A stretch of DNA of 64,000 bases from contig CAKQDU010000002.1 in the NCBI GenBank assembly GCA_934229625.1, positions 1-64,000 of the forward strand. Reading direction: 5' to 3'. This document shows, piece after piece, positions 36,947 to 45,075 of this stretch (the first letter of the stretch is position 1; every line of letters begins with the position of its first letter). The notes below the pieces were generated by a model. That model had not been told where the DNA came from. It saw only the letters and a list, made by a program, of their open reading frames with translations, and made no database searches. Source of the stretch: an uncultured Alphaproteobacteria bacterium (GTDB lineage: Bacteria; Pseudomonadota; Alphaproteobacteria; RF32; CAG-239). A program made the translations under genes and the position numbers.

Positions 36947-37600
36947 TTATTCATACAAAGGACTATATCTGACGATAGTGTCAACTTTGTAAGTATTTCC
37001 GTGTAAAACAGCCTCGTATGAAGTAACCTTACGCACTTTTTCGCCGACTTTCGTTCCCAGCCACTGCGGTTTGTCACGCGGACTTGCTTTAAAGACGATA
37101 CCATCGCTTAAATAAAGCACATAAATATCTTCTTCATCGGCGCCTTTGCCTTTTTCAGTAATTGTTTCAGTAATTGTATTATTACTGATATCACGGCTGA
37201 AATAAGACGGATTATTCATCACAAAAGATGAGGCTGTGCGCATAACCCGCAAAATTTCAACTTTCGGCTTTGAGCCTGCAAGCTGTTTTTTGCAATCTCT
37301 GTAGGTTGCCAACTGTTGTTCAGCTTTTTTCCGTTCATTGCCATAGACATTCAAATACCTAAATCTATAGTAACAAGCGCTTATATTTCCGGTATACTCT
37401 AGTTTTAGCCACCTATGTTCAAAAAAATCTTTTTCCATTTTATCATGCAAAGCAGAGCTTATAAAAAAATAAGTTGCAGCATCTAACTTAAAAGGAATTT
37501 GATTTTTACATTGTTCCTGCAGCGGAGGAAATTTTCTGAACAACCACAAACAACTATCTACACCGATAAAAATCGCCAAAATAATTAAAAACTTCTTCAT
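36947..37600 (-). CDS. Exported or membrane-anchored protein, second gene of duplicated unit C (copy 2)
   Basis: 217 residues. An N-terminal hydrophobic segment (about 3-20) ends in GVDSC, either a lipobox or an anchor. The C-terminal 100 residues match 38739-39275: VMRTxSSFVMNNPxYxxR, GKGADEEDIYxLYLSDG, GTKVGEKVRK, and an end DTIVxYxPLYE. Located 6 bp after 37607-38599, so an operon. Unknown family; an envelope location is inferred. Confidence 0.75.
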   Translation of the reverse strand: MKKFLIILAIFIGVDSCLWLFRKFPPLQEQCKNQIPFKLDAATYFFISSALHDKMEKDFFEHRWLKLEYTGNISACYYRFRYLNVYGNERKKAEQQLATYRDCKKQLAGSKPKVEILRVMRTASSFVMNNPSYFSRDISNNTITETITEKGKGADEEDIYVLYLSDGIVFKASPRDKPQWLGTKVGEKVRKVTSYEAVLHGNTYKVDTIVRYSPLYE

Positions 37601-37606
37601 AATTTT

Positions 37607-38599
37607 TTACTTTTTAAATAGTGGAACAAGCTTATTACCATCAACTTCAACAAGGTCTCCCTCTCCGGCTACAAGCCATTCATACGAATCTTTAACTTTT
37701 AGCTGATAAAAAGAATTGTCTGACAAAACCACGTTAATATAGTCCAAGCGATTTTCACCGATTTCTCTGGCAGAACCGCTCATCTTGCGCAAAACCTTAG
37801 GAGGATACCTGCCGATTACGTTTCCAAAACGCGTTCTTACACCGGAAGAACCGCCGAACCTTTGCAAATATACATACGTGTATCCCCAATAAGACCACGG
37901 TTGTATATCACTATTTTGCCAAATACGCTTTATCCGCAAAAGCTTTGGAAAATCAATAACTAATGTTTCTATTGTTTTTTCTTTAGCCAATTCTTTTTTC
38001 AAGCTGTCAGTCTTTACAAGCATATTATAGCATTTGACTTTACCTGCTTGTACTGCAGAATCCGCTGTTTGATAAAACAAATAAGGGTTGCTGAATTTTG
38101 CCATATCCGCAGAGTCAAAAGTTTCTTTCAAAATATTTTGCTCTTGAATACATCTGGCATATAACTGTTTATCTTTCCAATATCTATAGCGGCTGTGGTC
38201 TACATATCCGCCAACAACATCAAAAATAAAACCGCATACAACGCCCAAACAAACTCTGAAAATAACATGGATTTTTTTTTCTTTTTGTAAAAAAACTGCA
38301 ATCACAGCATAAAGTGCCGCAGCTGAAATTCCCCACAAATAAGAATTTGTTAATACGTATATTAACAAAAAAATCCATAATGAGAATATGACATCAAACA
38401 CACACAAGACCCCAGAAGGAGTTGTAAAATCTTGTTTATCATATAAGGTGATAATAAAAAATGTAATCACCACCGACAAGACAATTAACCAAACAGTCAT
38501 ACCGATTCCCATAAAACAGCCGCATAAAAAAAACAGCAACGCTGCAATCGCCGCACAGATTCCCTCTATCGGCGATATGGAATTATTATTCTTTCCCAT
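37607..38599 (-). CDS. Polytopic membrane protein, first gene of duplicated unit C (copy 2)
   Basis: 330 residues. Four hydrophobic segments in the first 135 residues, then a soluble region. The C-terminal 115 residues match 39282-39980 (RIKRxWxNSDxQPWxYxGYTxVYL, ENRLDYINVVLSDNxFYQ, LVPLFKK end). The copies thus share a C-terminal domain but have different N-termini: membrane-embedded here, lipoprotein in copy 1. No family recognised. Confidence 0.75.
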   Translation of the reverse strand: MGKNNNSISPIEGICAAIAALLFFLCGCFMGIGMTVWLIVLSVVITFFIITLYDKQDFTTPSGVLCVFDVIFSLWIFLLIYVLTNSYLWGISAAALYAVIAVFLQKEKKIHVIFRVCLGVVCGFIFDVVGGYVDHSRYRYWKDKQLYARCIQEQNILKETFDSADMAKFSNPYLFYQTADSAVQAGKVKCYNMLVKTDSLKKELAKEKTIETLVIDFPKLLRIKRIWQNSDIQPWSYWGYTYVYLQRFGGSSGVRTRFGNVIGRYPPKVLRKMSGSAREIGENRLDYINVVLSDNSFYQLKVKDSYEWLVAGEGDLVEVDGNKLVPLFKK

Positions 38600-38600
38600 A

Positions 38601-38642
38601 TTTAAAAGATTTTAAATAATTAAACATAATAAAAAATATTTG
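38601..38642. repeat. Leader repeat of unit C copy 2 (identical to 39981-40022)
   Basis: A 42-bp AT-rich sequence directly before the ATG is identical to that before 39282-39980, spaced 1380 bp. It is the untranslated leader and marks a tandem duplication of the whole transcription unit. Confidence 0.85.
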
Positions 38643-38647
38643 CCGTA

Positions 38648-38676
38648 ACAATAGCTCTTTTTGCCATTTTTGTCAA
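38648..38676 (-). promoter_or_regulatory. Promoter of unit C copy 2
   Basis: TTGACA (38671-38676), 17-bp spacer, TATTGT (38648-38653) on the minus strand. Confidence 0.7.
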
Positions 38677-38699
38677 GTTTTTTAATAAAAAAATATAAT

Positions 38700-38738
38700 A
38701 AAAAAGAGTCCGCTTAAAAAAGTGAACTCTTTTTTTAT
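38700..38738 (-). terminator. Terminator of unit C copy 1
   Basis: AAAAAAGAGTCCGCTT / AGTGAACTCTTTTTTT imperfect hairpin directly after the 38739 stop. Confidence 0.75.
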
Positions 38739-39275
38739 TTATTCATACAACGGCGTATAATCAACTATTGTATCAAGTTTAAAAGCATTGTCATGCGCTT
38801 TAATAACGTAATATGTAGTCTTGCGCACTTTTTCGCCTACTTTAGTGCCGAACCACGATGGCTTATTGCGCGGACTGGATTTGATAATTTTACCATCGCT
38901 CAAGTAGAGCATGTAAATATCTTCTTCATCAGCGCCCTTACCGCTTTCAACAATAGTATTATTGTTGACGGTGCGGTTATAATAAGCGGGGTTATTCATC
39001 ACAAAAGATGAATTTGTTCTAAGCACTTTTAAAATTTCAATTTTCGGTTTGCCTTTTTCTTCCAGACATTTGCGATAATAGTCAAGCTGCTTTTGCTGAT
39101 AGTCTATTGAACGGATGACAGCATTATAGCCGTTTGCCTCTAAATCATATCTTTTCAGATATTCTTCATAATTATCGGGTATGTTCGGAACATACATATT
39201 TTCACAAGAAACAAAAGTAATCTGTGAAAAAACAGCAATAAAGATAACGGTGCAAATAATAAAAAACTTCTTCAT
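38739..39275 (-). CDS. Putative lipoprotein, second gene of duplicated unit C (copy 1)
   Basis: 178 residues from ATG 39275 (GTG 39281 possible). Signal peptide with lipobox FVSC followed by Glu, so a lipoprotein. The C-terminal domain is the same as in 36947-37600. It starts 6 bp after the 39282 stop. No domain recognised. Confidence 0.75.
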   Translation of the reverse strand: MKKFFIICTVIFIAVFSQITFVSCENMYVPNIPDNYEEYLKRYDLEANGYNAVIRSIDYQQKQLDYYRKCLEEKGKPKIEILKVLRTNSSFVMNNPAYYNRTVNNNTIVESGKGADEEDIYMLYLSDGKIIKSSPRNKPSWFGTKVGEKVRKTTYYVIKAHDNAFKLDTIVDYTPLYE

Positions 39276-39281
39276 AATCAC

Positions 39282-39980
39282 TTATTTTTTAAACAATGGA
39301 ACAAGATTATTATTTTCATTTCGTTCAACCAAGTCTCCTTCTTTAACAAGCAGCCATTCCGGATTGTTTTTGGTAGAAAATTGATAAAACGTGTTATCGG
39401 ATAGAATCACATTGATATAGTCAAAACGATTGTCTCCAATACCATGAGCTTCGCCTTTAATATCTAAAGATGCAGTTCCCGTATGGCCGCCGATGCTTCC
39501 GAAGCGTGTTAAAATTCGGGAGCTTCCTTTGGTGTTGCTATACAAATAAACACTAGTATAGCCGCTATAAGTCCAAGGCTGCGTATCGCTGTTATACCAC
39601 ATTCGTTTGATTCTTAAATATCCGATATGCTTATTGTTCAGCTGACGGTTTTGCCATTCCAAGCTGCGCAGCAGGTTGCATAAGCTGTCGCGTTTAGCCT
39701 TGTTTTTTGCTGTCTTGGCGTTTATATTCTTAAAATCCAAATCAGATTGCTCTTTTAGAGTCGTTGGGTCTTTTTTGAATTTTTGATAAGTTTCCTCATC
39801 AATATAATTTTTCTCACGGTATTTTATTAAGCAGCTGTCATAAGCAAGATACTTATTTTTCAGTTTGTGATTATCTTCACAGCTGCAAAAAATAACCGAG
39901 AACAGGCAAATCAGCATAAACGCATTTATCATTCGGCAAAATTTTTTTGCCTGTGATACAAAATTTTTATTCTTCTCCAT
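39282..39980 (-). CDS. Putative lipoprotein, first gene of duplicated unit C (copy 1)
   Basis: 232 residues. Hydrophobic segment at about 17-33 ending in the lipobox-like IFCSC then Glu-Asp. A Lys-rich helical middle is followed by the shared C-terminal domain (see 37607-38599). No Shine-Dalgarno motif; the leader repeat at 39981-40022 separates it from its promoter. Confidence 0.75.
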   Translation of the reverse strand: MEKNKNFVSQAKKFCRMINAFMLICLFSVIFCSCEDNHKLKNKYLAYDSCLIKYREKNYIDEETYQKFKKDPTTLKEQSDLDFKNINAKTAKNKAKRDSLCNLLRSLEWQNRQLNNKHIGYLRIKRMWYNSDTQPWTYSGYTSVYLYSNTKGSSRILTRFGSIGGHTGTASLDIKGEAHGIGDNRFDYINVILSDNTFYQFSTKNNPEWLLVKEGDLVERNENNNLVPLFKK

Positions 39981-40022
39981 ATTTAAAAGATTTTAAATAA
40001 TTAAACATAATAAAAAATATTT
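39981..40022. repeat. Leader repeat of unit C copy 1
   Basis: Identical to 38601-38642. Confidence 0.85.
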
Positions 40023-40028
40023 GTGTTT

Positions 40029-40057
40029 ATTGTAGCTTTCGCATATATTTTTGTCAA
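40029..40057 (-). promoter_or_regulatory. Promoter of unit C copy 1
   Basis: TTGACA (40052-40057), 17-bp spacer, TACAAT (40029-40034) on the minus strand. Divergent from the promoter at 40076. Confidence 0.75.
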
Positions 40058-40075
40058 TAATTTTTTGTTAAAGTA

Positions 40076-40104
40076 TTGACGCGGATAATAATTTTTTTTA
40101 TAAT
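40076..40104 (+). promoter_or_regulatory. Promoter of the small membrane protein gene
   Basis: TTGACG (40076-40081), 17-bp spacer, TATAAT (40099-40104). This places the transcript start near 40111 and rules out the upstream TTG as translation start. Confidence 0.75.
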
Positions 40105-40153
40105 ACTTTCTGTAATTTGTATAATTTTGTTTAATAATTTTAATCCTTTTTAT

Positions 40154-40321
40154 ATGGAACCTTTGTTTTTTCATATTTTAAAGTTATCAGTTTCGCCAAA
40201 ATATAAATGCGGACTGTTTGAACGCTTGAGCGGAATCATTGTTGGTTTTATAGGAGCTGTTCTTATTGACCCTCTGGTTTGGCTTTGGAATAAATCTTGT
40301 GATAAATCGTATGATTTATAG
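40154..40321 (+). CDS. Small single-pass membrane protein
   Basis: 55 residues from ATG 40154, the first ATG downstream of a near-perfect promoter. One hydrophobic helix (about residues 23-43, IIVGFIGAVLIDPLVWLW). No Shine-Dalgarno sequence, an AT-rich leader of about 45 nt and its own terminator, the same layout as the neighbouring unit genes. Function unknown. Confidence 0.55.
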   Translation: MEPLFFHILKLSVSPKYKCGLFERLSGIIVGFIGAVLIDPLVWLWNKSCDKSYDL

Positions 40322-40323
40322 TC

Positions 40324-40365
40324 AAAAAAACACCTTTCATCTTTTAGGATGACTGGTGTTTTTTT
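40324..40365 (+). terminator. Terminator of the small membrane protein gene
   Basis: AAAAAAACACC / GGTGTTTTTTT stem with an inner CATC / GATG pairing. Confidence 0.75.
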
Positions 40366-40456
40366 ACGCGTTAAATATATTAAAAATTATATTTGACATA
40401 TTTAATAGATATTGCATATGGTACATATCATAACACAAATATGTTTAAGGATAAAA

Positions 40457-40614
40457 ATGAAAAACTTTGTCCGCAAGGCTGTTGACTGCTGCATTGAATA
40501 AGGATAAAATAAAATTCAAAGAAAATATTGAAATTTTACGCAAAAAAATCAGCCATATCAAACCCTCTGCGGCACCAATACGCAGAGTGTTTAAAACAGA
40601 TAATAAAGTCTGAC
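40457..40614 (+). pseudogene. Possible frameshifted small gene
   Basis: An ATG at 40457 after TAAGG gives 14 codons to a stop (40499-40501). The neighbouring frame then continues for about 38 Lys/Ile-rich codons to a TGA at 40612. Read together they resemble one basic protein of about 52 residues with a frameshift. It could equally be chance. The rest of 40322-40685 holds only terminators and AT-rich DNA. Confidence 0.25.
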
Positions 40615-40645
40615 ATGTCATCAAATTTTCGTTAGCCTAAAAAAC

Positions 40646-40682
40646 AAAAATCCCCTGCCAATAAATAGCAAGGGATTCTTTT
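40646..40682 (-). terminator. Terminator after the 40686 gene
   Basis: AAATCCCCTGC / GCAAGGGATT hairpin with A and T tracts. Confidence 0.7.
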
Positions 40683-40685
40683 AGA

Positions 40686-41870
40686 TTAACTCGGAAATAC
40701 ATAATAGCAAGAATAAATATATTTACATAAATCTTCCTGTTTTTGCAAATAGCGGCTCCGCTCTTTTGAAGGTTCTGGAGAAAGTTTATCCAACTTTTCC
40801 TGAACTTTCTGCAATTCTTGCTTAGATTGCGCCAACTGATTTACAAACTCTTTTGTATACGGAGTAATGTCAAAATCTTCGACAAACTCTACTGTATACA
40901 AGAACCCACCGTTGTAAACGATGAAATCCGAATAAAGATTAAACATATCATCTTGCGATTTGCGCTTGATATAGACATTAGCATAGAAATTTTCATCCAT
41001 ATGCACATCTATAAGACACATTTCCGTAGGGTCAACATATACGGCAACCTCTGTCAAGACCTCATAATCTTCATCATCAACGGCTTTTTGCCGTTCCGAT
41101 TGCCATAATCTTGATGTGCCAAACATATATTCATACACTTGCTGAAACAAATTTCCTTGCGGAGGCAAGTTGCGGCTCAAATTTATTTCATCTTCAAAAA
41201 ATGGTGAATAATAAGCAAAAGACTGACAGTCAATCTCGTCATCAGAAAGCTGAGTTTCCGCAGTTTTAGCGGATTTCAGCATATTCACAACATTTTCGAC
41301 ACCTGCTACTGACACATATTCATCTATAATTTCTCTGAAAGTAAATGAATCTATGCTGCCATACAAGCGCTGTCCGTATCCGCATTCCAAAGTAAGCAGC
41401 AAATTTCGTTTCAGCTTACTTTCCTTATTCGCCATAGATGAAATAATATTCGCATGTCTGGCATCCAAATTGTCCAACAATTTTTTAATCAAATCGGTTG
41501 GAAGCATCAACATCCAGCAATAGGCGATGATAACCGACTGAGCCGACAAGCTCTGAACAATGTTTATGTTGCAGATTCTTGAGATACAAGATACAAAATC
41601 ATATTGCCATGCCACGGATTTAAAAATACAAAAAGTATCAATTCCGATTTTCAGACAATCGAATGTATCATCAACAAACTTGAGCAACGTCCACATATCT
41701 TCATAATCATCCTCATTGCGGCAAAACTTAAAACAAATTGTCACATCGTATGACTTTTCATTCAAGTCCGATTCCAGCAAACCATGATTACGCAGAAACA
41801 TTGTCAAAAAAATGTCCTGCCACAACAAACTTTTTGAAAGCAGGTTCTGCTTTAACACATCCTTATTCAT
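40686..41870 (-). CDS. Lineage-specific cytosolic protein of unknown function
   Basis: 394 residues from ATG 41870. Acidic, soluble. A helical N-terminal half contains a Leu-rich LLDNLDARHANI segment, and a C-terminal coiled coil (about 340-385, LAQSKQELQKVQEKLDKL) precedes a short aromatic end. No signal peptide. Own TTGACA promoter, AT-rich leader without a ribosome site, own terminator, as for families A, B and C. No domain recognised. Confidence 0.75.
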   Translation of the reverse strand: MNKDVLKQNLLSKSLLWQDIFLTMFLRNHGLLESDLNEKSYDVTICFKFCRNEDDYEDMWTLLKFVDDTFDCLKIGIDTFCIFKSVAWQYDFVSCISRICNINIVQSLSAQSVIIAYCWMLMLPTDLIKKLLDNLDARHANIISSMANKESKLKRNLLLTLECGYGQRLYGSIDSFTFREIIDEYVSVAGVENVVNMLKSAKTAETQLSDDEIDCQSFAYYSPFFEDEINLSRNLPPQGNLFQQVYEYMFGTSRLWQSERQKAVDDEDYEVLTEVAVYVDPTEMCLIDVHMDENFYANVYIKRKSQDDMFNLYSDFIVYNGGFLYTVEFVEDFDITPYTKEFVNQLAQSKQELQKVQEKLDKLSPEPSKERSRYLQKQEDLCKYIYSCYYVFPS

Positions 41871-41919
41871 AATTATAAAAATTAAATAATGAAACAACAA
41901 AAATACATCTCAGAATTTT

Positions 41920-41948
41920 ATTGTTTCACAAAATGATATTTTTGTCAA
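41920..41948 (-). promoter_or_regulatory. Promoter of the 40686-41870 gene
   Basis: TTGACA (41943-41948), 17-bp spacer, AACAAT (41920-41925) on the minus strand. Confidence 0.6.
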
Positions 41949-42910
41949 GTATTTGGACTTATTTTTTTACGAATAAAATTAGTCAGTTCTTCAGGATTAT
42001 CCCATACAACCGCTATATCCAGCACCTGTATTTCTTTTTGCAGCACATAAGGAATTTTGACATAATCCTTTCCGGTCGTATATACAGCCGCATTTAATTT
42101 TTTTGCCTCATTTATAATATTTTCCAATTCGGCGCGGCTATAAAAATGATGGTCTGGAAAATCTATGGTTTTCAACACATTAAAACCTTGCTGACTTAAT
42201 GTATGATAAAATTTTTGCGGATGTCCGATACCGGCAAAAGCAACGACATTAGGATTTTCCGTATTGCACGTCTGAACTGCTTCCGTATGTCCAAAAAACA
42301 CTGGAAGACCGCTCTTTTGCGCCAAATTATGCTTATCTTTTCCCATAATCACCAACGCATCGGCTCGTTTAATTCCGTCGGCAAAAGTTTCTCGCAAAGG
42401 TCCGGCAGGTATAATTTTACCATTCCCCGTTCCATAGGTTCCGTCAAAAACTAAAAACGATAAATCTTTATATAAAGAAGGATTTTGAAAACCATCATCC
42501 ATAACAATAACATCTGCGCCGTTATTTATAGCCAATTCGGCGCCGGCATAACGATTTGCGTTCACCACCACCGGAGCCTGCTGAGAAAGCAGCAATGGCT
42601 CATCGCCGACTTCTCTTGCCGAATGTTTCTTATTGTTCACAACAACATTCTGCAATTTTCCGCCGTAGCCTCTGGTAACAAAATAAGGATGATACAATTC
42701 AATCCCCAAAAGTTTGGCTATTGAAACGGCGACCGGCGTTTTTCCCGTACCTCCGGCTGTGATATTTCCAACACAAATAACAGGCACTTTCACTTTTTGC
42801 GGTTTTACAAACGCCAAACGCGCCTGCGTCAAAAATCCGTACAATAAACCGACCGGATACAAAAGCTTAGAAACAAAAGAATTAGACTGCCAATATTTAG
42901 GTGTTTTCAT
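41945..42910 (-). CDS. lpxK: Tetraacyldisaccharide 4'-kinase (lipid A)
   Basis: 321 residues. Phosphorylates the 4' position of the lipid A disaccharide. N-terminal membrane-associating helix, then VGNITAGGTGKTPV with the Walker A loop at about 52-58, later VIVMDDGFQNPSL (the DDGFQ signature of LpxK). The stop codon overlaps the -35 box of the next gene's promoter. Directly follows waaA, overlapping it by 14 bp. Confidence 0.94.
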   Translation of the reverse strand: MKTPKYWQSNSFVSKLLYPVGLLYGFLTQARLAFVKPQKVKVPVICVGNITAGGTGKTPVAVSIAKLLGIELYHPYFVTRGYGGKLQNVVVNNKKHSAREVGDEPLLLSQQAPVVVNANRYAGAELAINNGADVIVMDDGFQNPSLYKDLSFLVFDGTYGTGNGKIIPAGPLRETFADGIKRADALVIMGKDKHNLAQKSGLPVFFGHTEAVQTCNTENPNVVAFAGIGHPQKFYHTLSQQGFNVLKTIDFPDHHFYSRAELENIINEAKKLNAAVYTTGKDYVKIPYVLQKEIQVLDIAVVWDNPEELTNFIRKKISPNT

Positions 42911-44174
42911 TTTCCATATATCCCTGAATTTTTTCAGCTATGCCGTCTAATACCTTAGCTTCGCTGGTAGCCCAATTATAAGCCAAACTGCGCTTTGCCT
43001 CCAACAGTTCTTTATTGCTTAAAAGCTGGTCAACCATATCAATCAAATCAATGGTTTCATCAATCTGAATAACCCCGTCGGCGCGCTTAGCTCTGTTCAT
43101 GGCATCGGTAAAGTTATGCATATGCGGTCCGACAATCACCGCATCGCGGCACCGCGATGGTTCCATAAAATTTTGTCCTCCGTGAGGAACAAGAGAACCG
43201 CCGATAAAGACAATCGGACAAAGTTCATACCAAATTCCCATTTCCCCGATAGTATCGGCAATATAAACTTCGGTTTCCGGCATAATTTTTTCATTTGCCG
43301 AACGCAATGCCGTTTTCAGCTGATATTTTTCCTGTAGAAGCTCTTTAATTTCGACACCTCTGTTTGGATGGCGCGGAGCAATAATTGTCAATAAACCTTC
43401 GTGTTTGGCAATAAGCTCTTTTATATAACGGCCGATTTTTGACTCTTCATCGCTGTGTGTGGAGCTTACCAGCCAAACCGGACGTTCTCCTATTTCATCT
43501 TGAATATCTTTTTTCTTTTCCGCATCCACCGGAATCGGTAAACCGGCATATTTCAAATTACCAAGACACATCGCATCCTTAGCCCCCAGAGCGCGTAAAC
43601 GATAGGCGTCTTCTTCTGATTGTCCTAAACAAGCCGTAAAGCAATCCAGCAGCTCTTTAATCACAAAGTCAAATTGCTGCCAACGCTTAAATGATTTATT
43701 TGAGATACGGCCATTTATCAAAATCAAAGGGATATTGCGGCGTTTAATTGTAGAAAGCATAGCCGGCCAAAATTCCGATTCAAACCAAAGAGCAATTGTC
43801 GGCTGCCAATGACGGACAAAACGAGCGGCGAACACCGGATTATCTATAGGCAAATATTGGTGAAACGCCCGTTCTGGCAGACGCTTTGCCATAACTTCAG
43901 CCGATGTTGTTGTACCGGTTGTCACCATAACATGCGCATCCGGATATATCTCCAACAGACGGTTAATCAGCGGCAACATAGAAATAGATTCGCCTACCGA
44001 AGCTCCATGCAGCCATATCAATCTGCCGTCAGGACGCGGTTTTGTCGGACGCCCGACTCTTTCATTAAAACGTTTGACATCTTCCTTTCCCATTTTTTTC
44101 CGCTTTTCTATATAGCGGCGGATAACTATCGGATAAAGAGTGCGAACCAACGTGTTATAAATCCCGATAAACAT
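42897..44174 (-). CDS. waaA: Kdo transferase
   Basis: 425 residues. Transfers Kdo from CMP-Kdo to lipid IVA on the inner face of the cytoplasmic membrane. N-terminal membrane anchor, GASVGES (57-63) with the catalytic glutamate, SEFWPAML, VSSTHSDEE, and the nucleotide-binding end with GGSLVPHGGQNFMEP. Works downstream of KdsB (22531) and beside LpxK. Confidence 0.95.
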   Translation of the reverse strand: MFIGIYNTLVRTLYPIVIRRYIEKRKKMGKEDVKRFNERVGRPTKPRPDGRLIWLHGASVGESISMLPLINRLLEIYPDAHVMVTTGTTTSAEVMAKRLPERAFHQYLPIDNPVFAARFVRHWQPTIALWFESEFWPAMLSTIKRRNIPLILINGRISNKSFKRWQQFDFVIKELLDCFTACLGQSEEDAYRLRALGAKDAMCLGNLKYAGLPIPVDAEKKKDIQDEIGERPVWLVSSTHSDEESKIGRYIKELIAKHEGLLTIIAPRHPNRGVEIKELLQEKYQLKTALRSANEKIMPETEVYIADTIGEMGIWYELCPIVFIGGSLVPHGGQNFMEPSRCRDAVIVGPHMHNFTDAMNRAKRADGVIQIDETIDLIDMVDQLLSNKELLEAKRSLAYNWATSEAKVLDGIAEKIQGYMENENT

Positions 44175-44933
44175 TTATTTTCCTTTTGTTTTATTTTGTT
44201 CTGCCGCCATCTGCTTGCGGCTTTTTTTAGCGATTGTTCCTTGTGGAATAAACGGAATTCCCATTTCTCTATCTAGTTTCCATGTCAATTCTGTCAAGGC
44301 TTTTTCAATTTGCAAGCGATATTTTTCCAACTCATCCTCGGTTGCCTCCGGCGGAATAAAAAACGGTTCGGTAATACTATACATTCCGCGTTGGAACGGA
44401 AACGGCACCAGCATTCTGTCCCAGCTTTTTTCAATCACTTTAGCACCGGCAATGCTATAAGTTATCCCCACAATCGGTTTACCTGATTTTTGAGCATAAA
44501 ACAGCGGACTCATTGTCAGTCTCATCCCCGGACCGCGCGGCCCGTCAGGAATAATGGCGATACTATTATTTTGCTGCAAATTACGCATCAATTCCAATGC
44601 CGCCTCGCTGGAATTTTTATTTGAGGAACCGCTGACATTTCCAATACCGAATTTTTTTAGAATATTCACAATCAGCCGGCCGTCGCGATGCGGAGAAACC
44701 AACGCATTCAACGGACGTGATTTATTCCAAAAATACGGCATTTCCAAAGTTCTGCCGTGCCAGCCGATTACAATCATGCTGCCGTACTTATCAAGCAGCT
44801 CATATGTTTCTTTTACACCGCTGACCTGCCAACGCGTTGTTATTCCTACAAACTTCAAATACAGATAAGCCATATTTCCGATAACGGCTTCTACTTTTTC
44901 GGATTTCAATAAATTTTTTAGCCAATCTTTCAT
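44175..44933 (-). CDS. DUF374 family lysophospholipid acyltransferase-like protein
   Basis: 252 residues. LPLAT-like fold: WHGRTLEMPYF (histidine block), HRDGRLI, then IPDGPRGPGMRL typical of DUF374, a branch related to LpxL-type lipid A acyltransferases. Ends in a basic tail. Adjacent, in order, to waaA and lpxK, so a role in adding a secondary acyl chain to Kdo-lipid A is the natural inference. Confidence 0.88.
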   Translation of the reverse strand: MKDWLKNLLKSEKVEAVIGNMAYLYLKFVGITTRWQVSGVKETYELLDKYGSMIVIGWHGRTLEMPYFWNKSRPLNALVSPHRDGRLIVNILKKFGIGNVSGSSNKNSSEAALELMRNLQQNNSIAIIPDGPRGPGMRLTMSPLFYAQKSGKPIVGITYSIAGAKVIEKSWDRMLVPFPFQRGMYSITEPFFIPPEATEDELEKYRLQIEKALTELTWKLDREMGIPFIPQGTIAKKSRKQMAAEQNKTKGK

Positions 44934-45075
44934 TTTTCTTAATTATATTCCGTTATTTGCCTCTTTCTGATACATCATACAGACTTTTTTACTAAATACA
45001 ATCTGAAAAACCAAAATATTAGGTATTTTTTTAATCTTTTGTGTGCTTATATAAACGTAACAGAAAGGATTGCAA

